The notes: generated by a model from the sequence alone, not told the origin. Counted from the first letter of the stretch, positions 53,242 through 63,088 are shown. The stretch: 64,000 nt of DNA from CAYYYG01 sp964591375 (GCA_964591375.1 CAZQAU010000005.1:1-64000), one strand, 5' to 3'. Numbers and translations are program-made.

Positions 53242-53781
53242 ATGCATATGGCACTTATTTTAGTGAACATAATATCCATATTTGTAAACTGTCTTCACAA
53301 GTCCAAATTGTTAACGATCCGAACAATCATTGACATAATATTATGCGAGTGTATATACAACGTTTTGTTTACATTTTACATACATATGGTGATTCTTTTC
53401 ATGATTGCACAAGTGATGCCATATGGAGCAATAGGATGGTGTATTATTTTATGCACAATATCATCAATTATTTATGAATTCACGAAACAAGAGTTAACAG
53501 ATCGCACAGCAAAAACGTTTTACTATTTGTTTTTAAATGTAGCAGTTTGTTTTTTGTTTGTTGTATCATACATTCTATGCAGTTTTGCATATCGTTTAGA
53601 GTTGATATTTTTTGTATTACCGTCTAATATTATGGATGTGCTAGGCCTAAAACTGTTTGGGAAATCCACTGGGGTTTTTATGATGCAATATATAAAGTTT
53701 AGTTATAAACAACTATGTATATTTAATTTAATACCAATTGACTTACCGGACGATATGCCCTATTTGGATACTATTATCTAA
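53242..53781 (+). CDS. Four-helix membrane protein
   Basis: This 179-residue protein has hydrophobic helices at about 3-17, 28-68 (probably two), 87-112 and 115-130, with short loops. The C-terminal 30 residues are polar. No family was recognised. A perfect hairpin (53785-53813) follows the stop at once. Confidence 0.7.
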   Translation: MHMALILVNIISIFVNCLHKSKLLTIRTIIDIILCECIYNVLFTFYIHMVILFMIAQVMPYGAIGWCIILCTISSIIYEFTKQELTDRTAKTFYYLFLNVAVCFLFVVSYILCSFAYRLELIFFVLPSNIMDVLGLKLFGKSTGVFMMQYIKFSYKQLCIFNLIPIDLPDDMPYLDTII

Positions 53782-53784
53782 ATC

Positions 53785-53813
53785 ATGATGTCATGAATTG
53801 TTGATGACATCAT
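53785..53813. terminator. Perfect hairpin after stop, part of a repeated cassette
   Basis: Two 10-base arms ATGATGTCAT and ATGACATCAT flank a 9-base loop and are followed by TGCATTTTTT. A related cassette lies at 54719-54755 after the next gene on the strand, with the palindrome ATGTCATGACAT, TGATGTCA and TGCATTTTT. The position right after two consecutive stops suggests RNA 3-prime end formation. TGATGTCA also resembles bZIP (CRE-like) sites, so a promoter role for the following genes is possible. Confidence 0.5.
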
Positions 53814-53892
53814 TGCATTTTTTAATAATAAATTTTTTGACTTTACAAAATTTACTTTTTCACAAATCAGTTTCAAAAAACGGCCATTTAAT

Positions 53893-54693
53893 ATGGAAGC
53901 TGCTAAATCAATTTCTATTTTTCTTTTCGGCGTGGTTGTTGCTATTATGATTGGATATTATGGCTGCAGTCACACAAGTCAGCCGATTGATATATTGCCA
54001 CATATCAGCATGGAAGATGTGAATATTACGTTTTGGCATGATCATAATGATTGGAACATTGATTGTATGATGGCTGCATGGAAGGAGAAAATAGTCGCAA
54101 ATGCACTTTGCAATTGGAACAACACCAATGAAAATTGGAAAAACAGCAATTGTTTTTACAATGCATATGTAGTTGGCAACCATACCATCGAACACCATGC
54201 AATTTATTCCAATGTTTCTGTTTCTGGCAAAAATGGACATGTCATATCAGAATCATGGATGCAATACGGCTTGCTTGAAGCATATGACAATTTATACAAT
54301 CATAACAAAAGACAACTATTTATAGGAATTACTACATGCAGTGCTTTGAACACATATTACAATTACGACAATTTACAAGAAACGTTTGAAAAAATACGTA
54401 ATCATAATATAACAGTGGTTTTATTTGTTATAAACCAATATCAATGTGATTTGCAAAAATTGGATGGATCCATTTTTGATAGACTAGGTTTTAATAGATT
54501 ATTTTCAAGATTTTTTGAAAATTCAAATGTTCATATTATCGATTTGGCTGCTTTGACAAAGTCGGCCAATTCAATGGGATTCTTTGCTCGCGAACTAATA
54601 GGAATTGATCGTGTTTATCCAACACTTACTTCTTCGTTGTTTTTATCAACTGTTATTGATGCAGTCAAAACTGACATGCATTTATACGCATAA
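53893..54693 (+). CDS. Type II membrane glycoprotein, possibly SGNH-like
   Basis: This 266-residue protein has a signal-anchor helix at about 7-24 and a lumenal domain with several Asn-x-Ser/Thr sites. The domain contains FIGITTCSAL and, near the end, DRVYPTLTSSLFLSTVIDA. These loosely recall block I and the closing Asp-x-x-His/Pro block of SGNH or PC-esterase-type lumenal acyl enzymes, but key residues are not certain. Neighbours include other surface-modifying genes. A lumenal enzyme or receptor-like protein is possible. Confidence 0.75.
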   Translation: MEAAKSISIFLFGVVVAIMIGYYGCSHTSQPIDILPHISMEDVNITFWHDHNDWNIDCMMAAWKEKIVANALCNWNNTNENWKNSNCFYNAYVVGNHTIEHHAIYSNVSVSGKNGHVISESWMQYGLLEAYDNLYNHNKRQLFIGITTCSALNTYYNYDNLQETFEKIRNHNITVVLFVINQYQCDLQKLDGSIFDRLGFNRLFSRFFENSNVHIIDLAALTKSANSMGFFARELIGIDRVYPTLTSSLFLSTVIDAVKTDMHLYA

Positions 54694-54844
54694 ATAATTT
54701 GTTATATTTTTAAGAATATGTGATGTCATGACATGTTCGTGATGTCAATGCATTTTTATGTTTAAATATAAAGTTTAGTTTAAAATAAAATCAAAGTTTT
54801 ATCGAAATCAAAAAAGTTTCTATCAAAAGGGCAATCATACAGAC

Positions 54845-55894
54845 ATGACCAAAAAACAAAAGCAATCGGTCTATCTCAACACAGCACCAACATCACACAA
54901 AAACACGACAAAAGACGAAGCTGCAAAACAGTTGCAGATAACCGTGTTCAAATTCGTATGGATAGCTGTCTTCCTTGTCATTTCAGTAGTAATTTTTATT
55001 CTTCCAAACATCCCTTTCTTTGTTCAGCTTGTTCTTTGGATAGTATTGATAGTTGCAATGAAAGGCTGTGAAAAAGATATTGTTCAAATGATCAAATCAG
55101 GCAATTTCCTAGCTACATTTCCAACAAAGCTAGAATCTAAATGGCGACCGAATCCAGACGAATATAAAAACCTGGAACAAGTGGAAGAGGCTTTGAGGAA
55201 AAGGGGTCTGGAGTCGTGCAATCTTGCTATAGCAATAGATTATACAAAAAGCAATGAATGGCAAGGCTGGAAAAGTTTCGGCGCAAAAAATTTGCATTAT
55301 ATTTCGGAGGATATTAATGAAATGAATCCCTATGAACAAGTGATTCGTATCATATACAGAACACTCGAAAGATACGATGATGATAAATTAATTCCTGTTA
55401 TTGGATTCGGAGATATAAATACTGGTGATCGTTCAGTTGTTTCATTGAAAGCAAATAACCAACCCTGTACAGGATTGGATGATGTTTTATATTCATATGC
55501 AGAATTTTCAAGAAAAGTAACAATGTCAGGACCTACTAATTTGGCGCCTACTATTGAATATGCAATCAACATCGTTAAAAGGACTGGACAATATCATATT
55601 TTACTTATTATAACGGATGGAAATGTAGACAAAGTGCAAGAGACCAGAGAAGCAGTAATCAAAGCAAGCAACTATCCCATTTCTATTGTTATTGTGGGTG
55701 TTGGTGATGGTCCTTTTGACGAAATGGAACTCTTGGATGACGGTCTATCAGAAAGACGATTCGATAATCTCCAGTTTGTTGAATGGAACAAGATCATAGA
55801 TGGCAAAAAACATCCCGATGCTGCATTTGCAGTGACCGCCTTGCAGGAAATCCCGGCACAACTAGCCGCTATCAAAGAATTGCAACTATTGTAA
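54845..55894 (+). CDS. Membrane-anchored copine/RGLG-type vWA protein
   Basis: This 349-residue protein starts with a cytosolic basic tail and a hydrophobic hairpin at about 37-75. Residues 115-345 form a von Willebrand A domain of the copine/RGLG subtype. LAIAIDYTKSNEW carries the metal-site Asp-x-Thr-x-Ser, NPYEQVIRIIYRTLERYDDD and LIPVIGFGD follow, and GPTNLAPTIE and LLIITDGNVD complete the metal site. Plant RGLG proteins combine this vWA domain with a C-terminal RING. Here the chain ends after the vWA domain, and the next gene encodes a U-box protein. It probably tethers partners at a membrane in a Mg- or Ca-dependent way. Confidence 0.87.
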   Translation: MTKKQKQSVYLNTAPTSHKNTTKDEAAKQLQITVFKFVWIAVFLVISVVIFILPNIPFFVQLVLWIVLIVAMKGCEKDIVQMIKSGNFLATFPTKLESKWRPNPDEYKNLEQVEEALRKRGLESCNLAIAIDYTKSNEWQGWKSFGAKNLHYISEDINEMNPYEQVIRIIYRTLERYDDDKLIPVIGFGDINTGDRSVVSLKANNQPCTGLDDVLYSYAEFSRKVTMSGPTNLAPTIEYAINIVKRTGQYHILLIITDGNVDKVQETREAVIKASNYPISIVIVGVGDGPFDEMELLDDGLSERRFDNLQFVEWNKIIDGKKHPDAAFAVTALQEIPAQLAAIKELQLL

Positions 55895-55981
55895 ATTTTG
55901 TGTTTTGTTAAAAATAAAATTTATAAAATAACATTTCCGCAAAAAGTCAAATTTTTTAAAATCCAAACAAAAGTAGCAACT

Positions 55982-57928
55982 ATGAAATGCGTAATAGATA
56001 GACCGTTTGAGATTAGCAAAATACGAATAGCAGAAAAGAATAAACTAAAATACGAAATAGAATTTGATGTGCCTCCCAAGAAGCTTTTTGCAAAATACAA
56101 GTATCAAGATCCGACGATGGATGAATTATTAAACGATTACAGAAAGGAAGAATTTATAGAAAGTAAACCCATTGCCATGACATCAAAAGAATTAAACAAA
56201 CAAATATCGTTGCATTTTAATAATGTCATTACAAACTGCACGTGTCCTATTACATACGAATTGTTTAAAGATCCCGTCATTGATGAATATGGACATTCTT
56301 ACGAAAAAGAAGAGATGCTTAAGATTAGAGAAAAACAAAAAACATCACCGATGACAGGGAAGTCACAGCGATTTTTGTTTGAAAACAAAACTTTGAAGCG
56401 GTTTTGCAGCTTTTTTAGATCGTATTTGAAATCAAAGCCATTTGACATCCTTGATGATTACATAACCATAGAAGAACAATTTGAACAGAATTTTCACAAA
56501 AATTTATTTCATAGAGACAACTATTTTATTAATGAATGTTTTGGAGTTATAAATAGTATGAGTAATTTACCACCATATTATCCTGTTTATTTTGTATGTA
56601 TTTTACGAGAAGCAATGTTTTGGGTTTTTGGAATGTTTAAACATGCAGAAACATTATCTCTAGAATCATTATTTCCATATGCTAAATCTGTAGATAGAAC
56701 GAATAAGAAAAAAGATAGTTTGAAACTTCTTGAAATGATACAAGAATCTAATGGGGAAAGAATATATTGTATAAAGAATTTTTGTATGCAGAACATTGCC
56801 TGGTCAATGTATAACTTAGAAGCTTACGCAAAAGTGAAAATGAATGCCCATTTTTCTTTGTTGATGAAATATGTCAACGACAACAAAATGTTTGATATGC
56901 CTCAAATATATGTAGAAGAGATCATTAAAAATGTTTTTTTAAATGGAAATGCTTCAAAAGGTTTATTTGTTTTTAATCAACCATATTGGACAGTTGGGAT
57001 TTGTTGTTTCCTGGCATTTGTACTAAAAGAGAATTTCAATAATATATATTATTTACTTTGTATTTCAAACAAAAAGTGTTATGAATTAGAAGGCGAACCA
57101 TTGACACTTTACAACAAAATATTAGACATAGTGTTTTTTTTGTTTAACATAAAATTAGAAGACAAAGAACATGCAAATCTTAAGCAGATGGCAAAGAGAA
57201 TACCCAGAGAAAGATATATTGATTTAATACAATATTATTATTTTCACAAGCATAAACGATGGTCATTTATGTCATCGCTTGATAATCATAATGTTCAAAA
57301 CGGATTTCCAAAAATGAGAGAATTCCCTATAATAGACTATAATTTAACATGTTTTTTTAAGGAATTCATGTCTTTGAAATATTTATGGAAAGAAAAATCA
57401 CTATGTAATTTGCAAATGAGATGGCAATATGAAACTCATAATAACACTCGGTCAATATATGATACTGGAATACTGACATGGGTAAATTCTGTATATTTAT
57501 GTTCTAACGGATTTACAATAAGTGATTTGACATACAATGAAGTATATTTGAATTACAATACAAATTTTGAACAAAAGCTAGACAATTATAATGGTATATC
57601 GTCAAACATAAATGACATGGTGTTTAAAATGCATGTTAATGAAGAGACAATTGCAACACATTCCTTTTTCACATGGATTAACTGTATATATCCATACAAA
57701 GCACCGTTTAGAAGGGATGTATATACTTTAATATTATATGAATTACTGAAAAGGAATTTCAAAGAAGTGCGTGAATTTGTTTCCAAATCGCAATCCGATG
57801 TATTTAATAGAGTAGATATAGATTTAAGAAGTAATGATATAACTGATAGTATATCACAATCAAGTGCAGAAAACAAACACAAAAAACGAAGAACATTTGT
57901 GATACCTGAAACAATTGAAATAAACTGA
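55982..57928 (+). CDS. U-box E3 ubiquitin ligase-like protein
   Basis: This protein has 648 residues from the ATG at 55982; the frame upstream begins only at a TTG next to the previous stop. Residues 85-150 are a U-box: CPITYELFKDPVI, then GHSYEKEEM, then SPMTGK and NKTLKRF. These match the fold's order and need no zinc ligands. U-boxes bind E2 enzymes to place ubiquitin on substrates. The remaining 490 residues are helical, Tyr/Asn-rich and orphan, and presumably choose the substrate. The gene follows the vWA gene by 87 bases on the same strand, which suggests a linked role. Confidence 0.87.
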   Translation: MKCVIDRPFEISKIRIAEKNKLKYEIEFDVPPKKLFAKYKYQDPTMDELLNDYRKEEFIESKPIAMTSKELNKQISLHFNNVITNCTCPITYELFKDPVIDEYGHSYEKEEMLKIREKQKTSPMTGKSQRFLFENKTLKRFCSFFRSYLKSKPFDILDDYITIEEQFEQNFHKNLFHRDNYFINECFGVINSMSNLPPYYPVYFVCILREAMFWVFGMFKHAETLSLESLFPYAKSVDRTNKKKDSLKLLEMIQESNGERIYCIKNFCMQNIAWSMYNLEAYAKVKMNAHFSLLMKYVNDNKMFDMPQIYVEEIIKNVFLNGNASKGLFVFNQPYWTVGICCFLAFVLKENFNNIYYLLCISNKKCYELEGEPLTLYNKILDIVFFLFNIKLEDKEHANLKQMAKRIPRERYIDLIQYYYFHKHKRWSFMSSLDNHNVQNGFPKMREFPIIDYNLTCFFKEFMSLKYLWKEKSLCNLQMRWQYETHNNTRSIYDTGILTWVNSVYLCSNGFTISDLTYNEVYLNYNTNFEQKLDNYNGISSNINDMVFKMHVNEETIATHSFFTWINCIYPYKAPFRRDVYTLILYELLKRNFKEVREFVSKSQSDVFNRVDIDLRSNDITDSISQSSAENKHKKRRTFVIPETIEIN

Positions 57929-57934
57929 AATTTA

Positions 57935-60262
57935 TTACTCAATCAATTTTTTGTACATTTCCATATCGATTTTGTTGTTGTCGAGATGAATTCCTACTGT
58001 TTTAAGTTTTCTAATAAATTCATATCGTTTTGCATGATGATATTCTTGTGATACATGCACTTCATCATTCATTACATTAAAGTTATTGAATCTGGCAGGA
58101 CATGTACCACATGGACATAGGATATCATTAATATCTAAATAGTATCCCAATCCTTTTAACGCACGTTTGTTAGTCGCTATTTCTTTGTTTACATCATTCA
58201 TTTTATCTAATTGCTTGAATGCATGGTCACAATCCCCACAGCCCTTTTTGGTATTTAAGCAATGAAATCCGGTTTTTGCTTCAAATATAGGGGTTGGTGC
58301 AATTACAACCAATGTATCAGTATAATTAGCTATTTTCTCAAAAAATGCTCTTCGGTATTGATAATATGCTTCGTCATATGATAAATCACCCATAACAACT
58401 TTTTGTCCACTGGGACTTTTCATACTAAATTGTCCATACCATGAAAATATAAACATAATAACAACATTTGGTTTGTATTCTGCTTCTTGTTCAAATATAA
58501 GCTTTTGATGCTTGCCAGTGCATTCTAATATATATTTCAAACTTATGCCATGATATTGGTCATATTGCCAATTGCCATACAACATCGGACACGATACTGA
58601 TGAAAAGAAATGAAAATTAATATCGTATTCTTTCGATATGGCTGTTCCTGTTAATGCAAATCGCAATGCAAATGAATCACCAATTGCACTAACTTTTAAA
58701 CGATTTTCTGATTGTGCTTTTTCATATGTCAATGTTTCATAAAAAAACGGATATCCGGTAGGGTTTGGCGTGTGCTTGACGCCATCATAACAAGATCCGT
58801 AAATCGTTTCTTTGGAACATGTTTTTAATGGCACATCTGGTGTAACCGGAACGATCGAAATATTGGTATTATTCACTATAGTTATATTTGTTATATTTAT
58901 ATTCTGAGTGTAATTCGATAACTCGATAAATTGATGGGACAATGTATAATTTGTTTCAGATAACATTGTTTTCATTTTGTCAATTTGGGTATTCAATTCT
59001 TTGTATCGAGTTTCCATATCAAAAAGCATTTCTTGTGATTGTGTTGTTTGTTCAATCATTCGCTCGACCTTGCCTGTAATAATGTAACCATGTATGCAAG
59101 CAACAAATATCAAAGGTACAACTATCCCAATTCCAATAATTATTCGTATATGTTTCGGATTTGTGGTATCGGCTCTAGAGAATAACCAATCATTTGTCTT
59201 TTTAGATACAAATGCTATGGCAAAACTTGATACAAATACTATACTTGTATATATTATCTTTCCCACATTGTTATAATACAGTGAAATAAATACAATAATT
59301 GGCCAATGCCATAAATATATTCCATATGAATATACTCCTATCAATTTCAACAATGTTCCAATTTTATATTCCTTCGTAGATTCATTTTCTTCATTCAATA
59401 TAGTAGGTTTCGGATTGTAATTGATATTGATGCTCAATAAGAATAAACTAGTCATGATAGAAACAAACAAACTAATAACCTTTTGTTTTGATATTATATC
59501 GGAAACTATATGCAAACTTGATATCAAAATCATACTAAGTAAACATGTTTGTATAATGCATCTAAATGTTCTGTTCTTGACACATATACAAATTCTTTGC
59601 TTCCAGACTCCTCTTTGAAATAATTGTCGAGATAATATCATAGCAATCATTCCCAATCCAAATTGATAAATACGAGCAATTGTGCTCATATGCACAACAG
59701 AATCTCTTGTTTCAATCAGCATTATATATGCTAAAGATAAAACGATCAAAAACAGAGCGAAAAGTATATGAGTAAAATATGGTAATTTGATAAGGATGTA
59801 CATTATCAATGGAAATATGAAATAAAATTGTTCCTCCACAGATAATGACCAATAATGTAATGTTGGACTATTCACGTCACTTTCACGCCGCCAGTAATCG
59901 GTCGCATCAGATATATAAAACCAGTTTGCAATATATAGTACAGGACTGATAAACCAACCGCGATGTTCAATGATAAATTCCAATGAGTATATATAAATGT
60001 ATGCTACAGATACAATTGAGAGTAAAATAAATGATTCTCCAAACAACCGTTTGATTCTGCGTGCATAAAACTGAGAAATTGAAATATATCCATGTTTTTG
60101 TCCATATTCTAACAAATTCCCTGAAATAAGAAATCCTGATAGTACAAAAAAGATATCAACCCCTATATACCCATTGCTAAACAAGTATATGTCGCAATGA
60201 AACAATACAACTAATATAATAGCAATCCCTCTTAATTGGTCAAGAGTCGAACTGTACTGCAT
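57935..60262 (-). CDS. OafA-type membrane acyltransferase with SGNH domain
   Basis: This 775-residue protein combines two domains known from bacterial OafA/YrhL-type sugar O-acetyltransferases. The membrane acyltransferase-3 part (about 1-410, ten or so helices) has LRGIAI...LFHCD with the catalytic His, GYIGVDIFFVLSGFLI, FYARRIKRL and WSLSVEEQFYFIFP. A coiled, Asn-glycosylated linker follows. The SGNH part (about 490-775) has GDSFALR (S530) and NDEVHVS (D733, H736). It would transfer acyl groups from the cytosol to lumenal or surface glycans. The family is common in bacteria, so horizontal acquisition is likely. It converges on the U-box gene with 6 bases between the stops. Confidence 0.9.
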   Translation of the reverse strand: MQYSSTLDQLRGIAIILVVLFHCDIYLFSNGYIGVDIFFVLSGFLISGNLLEYGQKHGYISISQFYARRIKRLFGESFILLSIVSVAYIYIYSLEFIIEHRGWFISPVLYIANWFYISDATDYWRRESDVNSPTLHYWSLSVEEQFYFIFPLIMYILIKLPYFTHILFALFLIVLSLAYIMLIETRDSVVHMSTIARIYQFGLGMIAMILSRQLFQRGVWKQRICICVKNRTFRCIIQTCLLSMILISSLHIVSDIISKQKVISLFVSIMTSLFLLSININYNPKPTILNEENESTKEYKIGTLLKLIGVYSYGIYLWHWPIIVFISLYYNNVGKIIYTSIVFVSSFAIAFVSKKTNDWLFSRADTTNPKHIRIIIGIGIVVPLIFVACIHGYIITGKVERMIEQTTQSQEMLFDMETRYKELNTQIDKMKTMLSETNYTLSHQFIELSNYTQNINITNITIVNNTNISIVPVTPDVPLKTCSKETIYGSCYDGVKHTPNPTGYPFFYETLTYEKAQSENRLKVSAIGDSFALRFALTGTAISKEYDINFHFFSSVSCPMLYGNWQYDQYHGISLKYILECTGKHQKLIFEQEAEYKPNVVIMFIFSWYGQFSMKSPSGQKVVMGDLSYDEAYYQYRRAFFEKIANYTDTLVVIAPTPIFEAKTGFHCLNTKKGCGDCDHAFKQLDKMNDVNKEIATNKRALKGLGYYLDINDILCPCGTCPARFNNFNVMNDEVHVSQEYHHAKRYEFIRKLKTVGIHLDNNKIDMEMYKKLIE

Positions 60263-60427
60263 TCTTTCTAAATTCCTAGTAAATTATAGTCATAAAGAAA
60301 TAATAAATACAATCTTGTAACCATATGTAAAATTATAATAATATATAAAAAAATCTAACGCAGTTGTTTGCACCATCATAAATTTGGTGATACGTACAAA
60401 AAATATTTATACTATTTTACAATAAAA

Positions 60428-61162
60428 ATGGCCAAATTACTTGATTTGAACATTGATGCAATGAATCCAAAGCCGAATGCATTAGAACATGTGCTATATG
60501 GAATGCCACCATTGATAAGAAAAACACCTAAGAAAATAATTAAATACACATGGATACTTGAAGCCGCCAGTAAAAAATGCGTTTTGAAACATGTGGATTA
60601 TCCCAATATAGACGATTTGTACACATACGAAAATGGAGTTTTGGTTGGATTAGATGAAGATGCTCAGCCATATTTGGTTTCGGCTGAAATCAAGGGAGAA
60701 CCGCCTATTCAACGAATGGTTTACATTGACAAAAAGGTTGAAGAAAAACTGAAAGATATTAAACAATTTATGAAATGGAACAAGGCAAAGCAATATTGGG
60801 ACACACTTGCAGACGGAATAGCTGGCCAAATCAACGATGGAAACGGAATATTATTAGATCTAAATAACACGACAATACAATCGTTTCGAAACATTTATCC
60901 CGATTTGTTTAAAATGCATCGGATAATACAGGGTTTTATTTTGATTACTCCCCAAGAATTGGTTAGTATTGCAAACGATCTCAAAGGAATCATTCATCAA
61001 ATGCTAAAGCCATTCAATTTGGCCATTCCAGTGTTTCCACGCAAAGAATATATTAATATTAAGGAAGACATGGAATTCACAGTCGAAGCCTGGATCGATT
61101 ATGTCAGATGGTCTGAAAAGAACGATCGAATTGATAATATAATGTGTAACAATGATATTTGA
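60428..61162 (+). CDS. Hypothetical protein, 244 residues
   Basis: This protein has 244 residues from the ATG at 60428; the frame upstream has only a TTG. It is a mixed alpha/beta soluble protein with a conserved-looking middle (MKWNKAKQYWDTLADGI) and no recognised family. Its leader ACAATAAAAATGGCC resembles that of several neighbours. AATAAA overlaps the region just after the stop. Confidence 0.78.
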   Translation: MAKLLDLNIDAMNPKPNALEHVLYGMPPLIRKTPKKIIKYTWILEAASKKCVLKHVDYPNIDDLYTYENGVLVGLDEDAQPYLVSAEIKGEPPIQRMVYIDKKVEEKLKDIKQFMKWNKAKQYWDTLADGIAGQINDGNGILLDLNNTTIQSFRNIYPDLFKMHRIIQGFILITPQELVSIANDLKGIIHQMLKPFNLAIPVFPRKEYINIKEDMEFTVEAWIDYVRWSEKNDRIDNIMCNNDI

Positions 61163-61200
61163 AAAATAAACGATTTTTTTTCTAAGTCAATAATGCTATG

Positions 61201-61266
61201 TTAGGCTACAATTTTGCCATTTCGAAAAAACTTTTTTATGCTAGATAGGCTACAAATTTGCTAAAT
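61201..61266. promoter_or_regulatory. Paired TAGGCTACAA elements
   Basis: Two imperfect copies of TAGGCTACAATTTTGC-x-A lie about 45 bases apart in the 175-base gap before the gene at 61338. Their spacing is close to that of the GTTTCGATAGGAGAC pair at 41974 and 42018, which suggests a shared architecture of paired upstream sites. The function is unknown. Confidence 0.4.
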
Positions 61267-61337
61267 CGCCTCCTGCAAAGCAATGGACATAAAAAGAAAA
61301 TCTGATTTGTTTTCAATAACAATTTATTCGAATAACC

Positions 61338-61910
61338 ATGGCAAAACGAGAAAGATCCAAGTCTTTAGAAAAGGATAACCCCAAAGAAAGAAGAAAAGAG
61401 CCAGTTGCATTATTGCAATACGTTTCTGTGGAGTTATCGAAAGATGGAGAATCAGGGGATATGACAGTTTATTACTTTGACGTTGAAAAAACGAAATCTA
61501 CAACCGCAGAATTTGGCATAATCGGACCTAATGGAGTACAATTTGGCACTTTGAGATATAGCCTATGGGATGCACTTCAATTACGATTGAAAAACGACAA
61601 AGCTTTTGATGATGACGATTTGATACCAAAAGGATCTGTCATTGAGATTTATTTCCCAATTGATAATGATATGTATTTTGAAATAGAAGAGAACAAAGTT
61701 TTTGGCTGTCACAAAACCATTATTGGTAAATATGCAAATCACAAGGACTATGAAAACGCAGCCGAGTTTGAAAAAGAACAATACAATGCAGTCAACAAAT
61801 GCTTAGTATCGATTTTTTGTGCAAACAATCGAGAGCTTTCTATGGAGATGTTTTACATAAACCCATCTGAATATGTTATTACACATGTCTTACATGACTG
61901 TGTTCATTAA
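61338..61910 (+). CDS. Hypothetical protein with basic N-terminus
   Basis: This protein has 190 residues. The N-terminal 25 are basic (MAKRERSKSLEKDNPKERRKE) and look like a nuclear targeting tail. The rest is strand-rich with acidic loops (DDDDL, EIEENK) and ends in a Cys/His segment. No family was recognised. Confidence 0.78.
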   Translation: MAKRERSKSLEKDNPKERRKEPVALLQYVSVELSKDGESGDMTVYYFDVEKTKSTTAEFGIIGPNGVQFGTLRYSLWDALQLRLKNDKAFDDDDLIPKGSVIEIYFPIDNDMYFEIEENKVFGCHKTIIGKYANHKDYENAAEFEKEQYNAVNKCLVSIFCANNRELSMEMFYINPSEYVITHVLHDCVH

Positions 61911-62001
61911 TCATCTATATTTTACAAGCTTTTTATGTAATATTTTATAATGTATGTTTTATTGTTTCAAAAAAGATAAACTTGGGATATTGAATACGAA
62001 A

Positions 62002-62991
62002 ATGGCATTTAACAATGCAAATAGGAATAAATATACATTGATGTATGGGATTGCTGGAATAGTCGTTTTTTTAATATTTTTCATCGTTATGCATCAAGTA
62101 AATTCATTACATTACGAAACCAAAATATTGGTTAACGATGTAAATGATATTCAAAACAGTTTGCATGCTTATAGAGATGCTATTATCTCATTGTCAAGAC
62201 AAATTGAATTGAATAGAGTCGAATATCCATTGCTGTGGAATGTAGAGCAATATGCATGCAAAAACAAACTTACTATGGGAAATATATGGCACGATCACAC
62301 AATTTGCTTGGATTTTGGGAAACCAACAAAAGATATGGTTATGTATTCGTTTGGAATTGGCACTGATTGTTCTTTTGATCTAGAAATGATACAAAAATAT
62401 GGAATTAATGTATATGCATTTGATCCATCTCCAGCATCAATAGATTATATTGAATCACAATCTCATGGGTTTCCGAAACAATTTCGGTTTTATCCATGGG
62501 GCATTTGGAACTTTGATGGAACTATTGAAATGCAAGTTAAAGATGCATCGCAACACAGTGTCGTCAGAATTGATGGGAGTGCTCCTTACGATTCATTTCC
62601 AGTATATACGTTGGAAACCATTATGAAGAAACTTGGGCATACAAAAATCGATATTTTGAAAATTGATGTGGAAGGAAGTGAATGGGTTGTTTTTGAAAAA
62701 ATCCTTAGGGCCGCTTATACACAGGATGGAATGGATTTGTTTGATAGTTATGGAATTACACATATTCTCACAGAATTCCATCATCCAAATTATGATTTGA
62801 AATATGGTCAAGGCAAATCTGCGCCTGATGTGAATATAATTATCCAAAAACTAAATGCATTGGGATTTTATACTTTTGATATTGGAACATTGCGTGAGAA
62901 TTTTCAATATAGAGATATGGCTTTCGTCAGAATCAAAGACCCTCGTCTTGTTAAGCTAACCAATGGCGTTCATATATATGATTATATGTAA
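62002..62991 (+). CDS. FkbM-family methyltransferase, type II membrane protein
   Basis: This protein has 329 residues from the ATG at 62002; an ATG at 61954 would add 16 residues. A signal-anchor helix lies at about 15-35 and a short coiled coil at about 38-75. The methyltransferase domain follows: YSFGIGTDCSFD as motif I, NVYAFDPSPAS as motif II, and DILKIDVEGSEW, the FkbM signature. The family methylates hydroxyl groups of sugars or polyketides using S-adenosylmethionine. The topology places it in the secretory lumen, so a glycan on virion or host surface is the likely substrate. The C-terminus retains the TEFHHP block common in METTL24-like proteins. Confidence 0.86.
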   Translation: MAFNNANRNKYTLMYGIAGIVVFLIFFIVMHQVNSLHYETKILVNDVNDIQNSLHAYRDAIISLSRQIELNRVEYPLLWNVEQYACKNKLTMGNIWHDHTICLDFGKPTKDMVMYSFGIGTDCSFDLEMIQKYGINVYAFDPSPASIDYIESQSHGFPKQFRFYPWGIWNFDGTIEMQVKDASQHSVVRIDGSAPYDSFPVYTLETIMKKLGHTKIDILKIDVEGSEWVVFEKILRAAYTQDGMDLFDSYGITHILTEFHHPNYDLKYGQGKSAPDVNIIIQKLNALGFYTFDIGTLRENFQYRDMAFVRIKDPRLVKLTNGVHIYDYM

Positions 62992-63088
62992 TATATTTTA
63001 ACAAATTCTGACCGAATAAAAATATTTATAATTTTTTCCAAAGTCAAACGAAAAAATTTTATACTAATTTTTAACGCACATCACAACC

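Noticed and set aside
61954..62001. Upstream ATG of the FkbM gene
   Set aside because: It adds 16 polar residues before a better-placed ATG with an A-rich leader; it remains possible.
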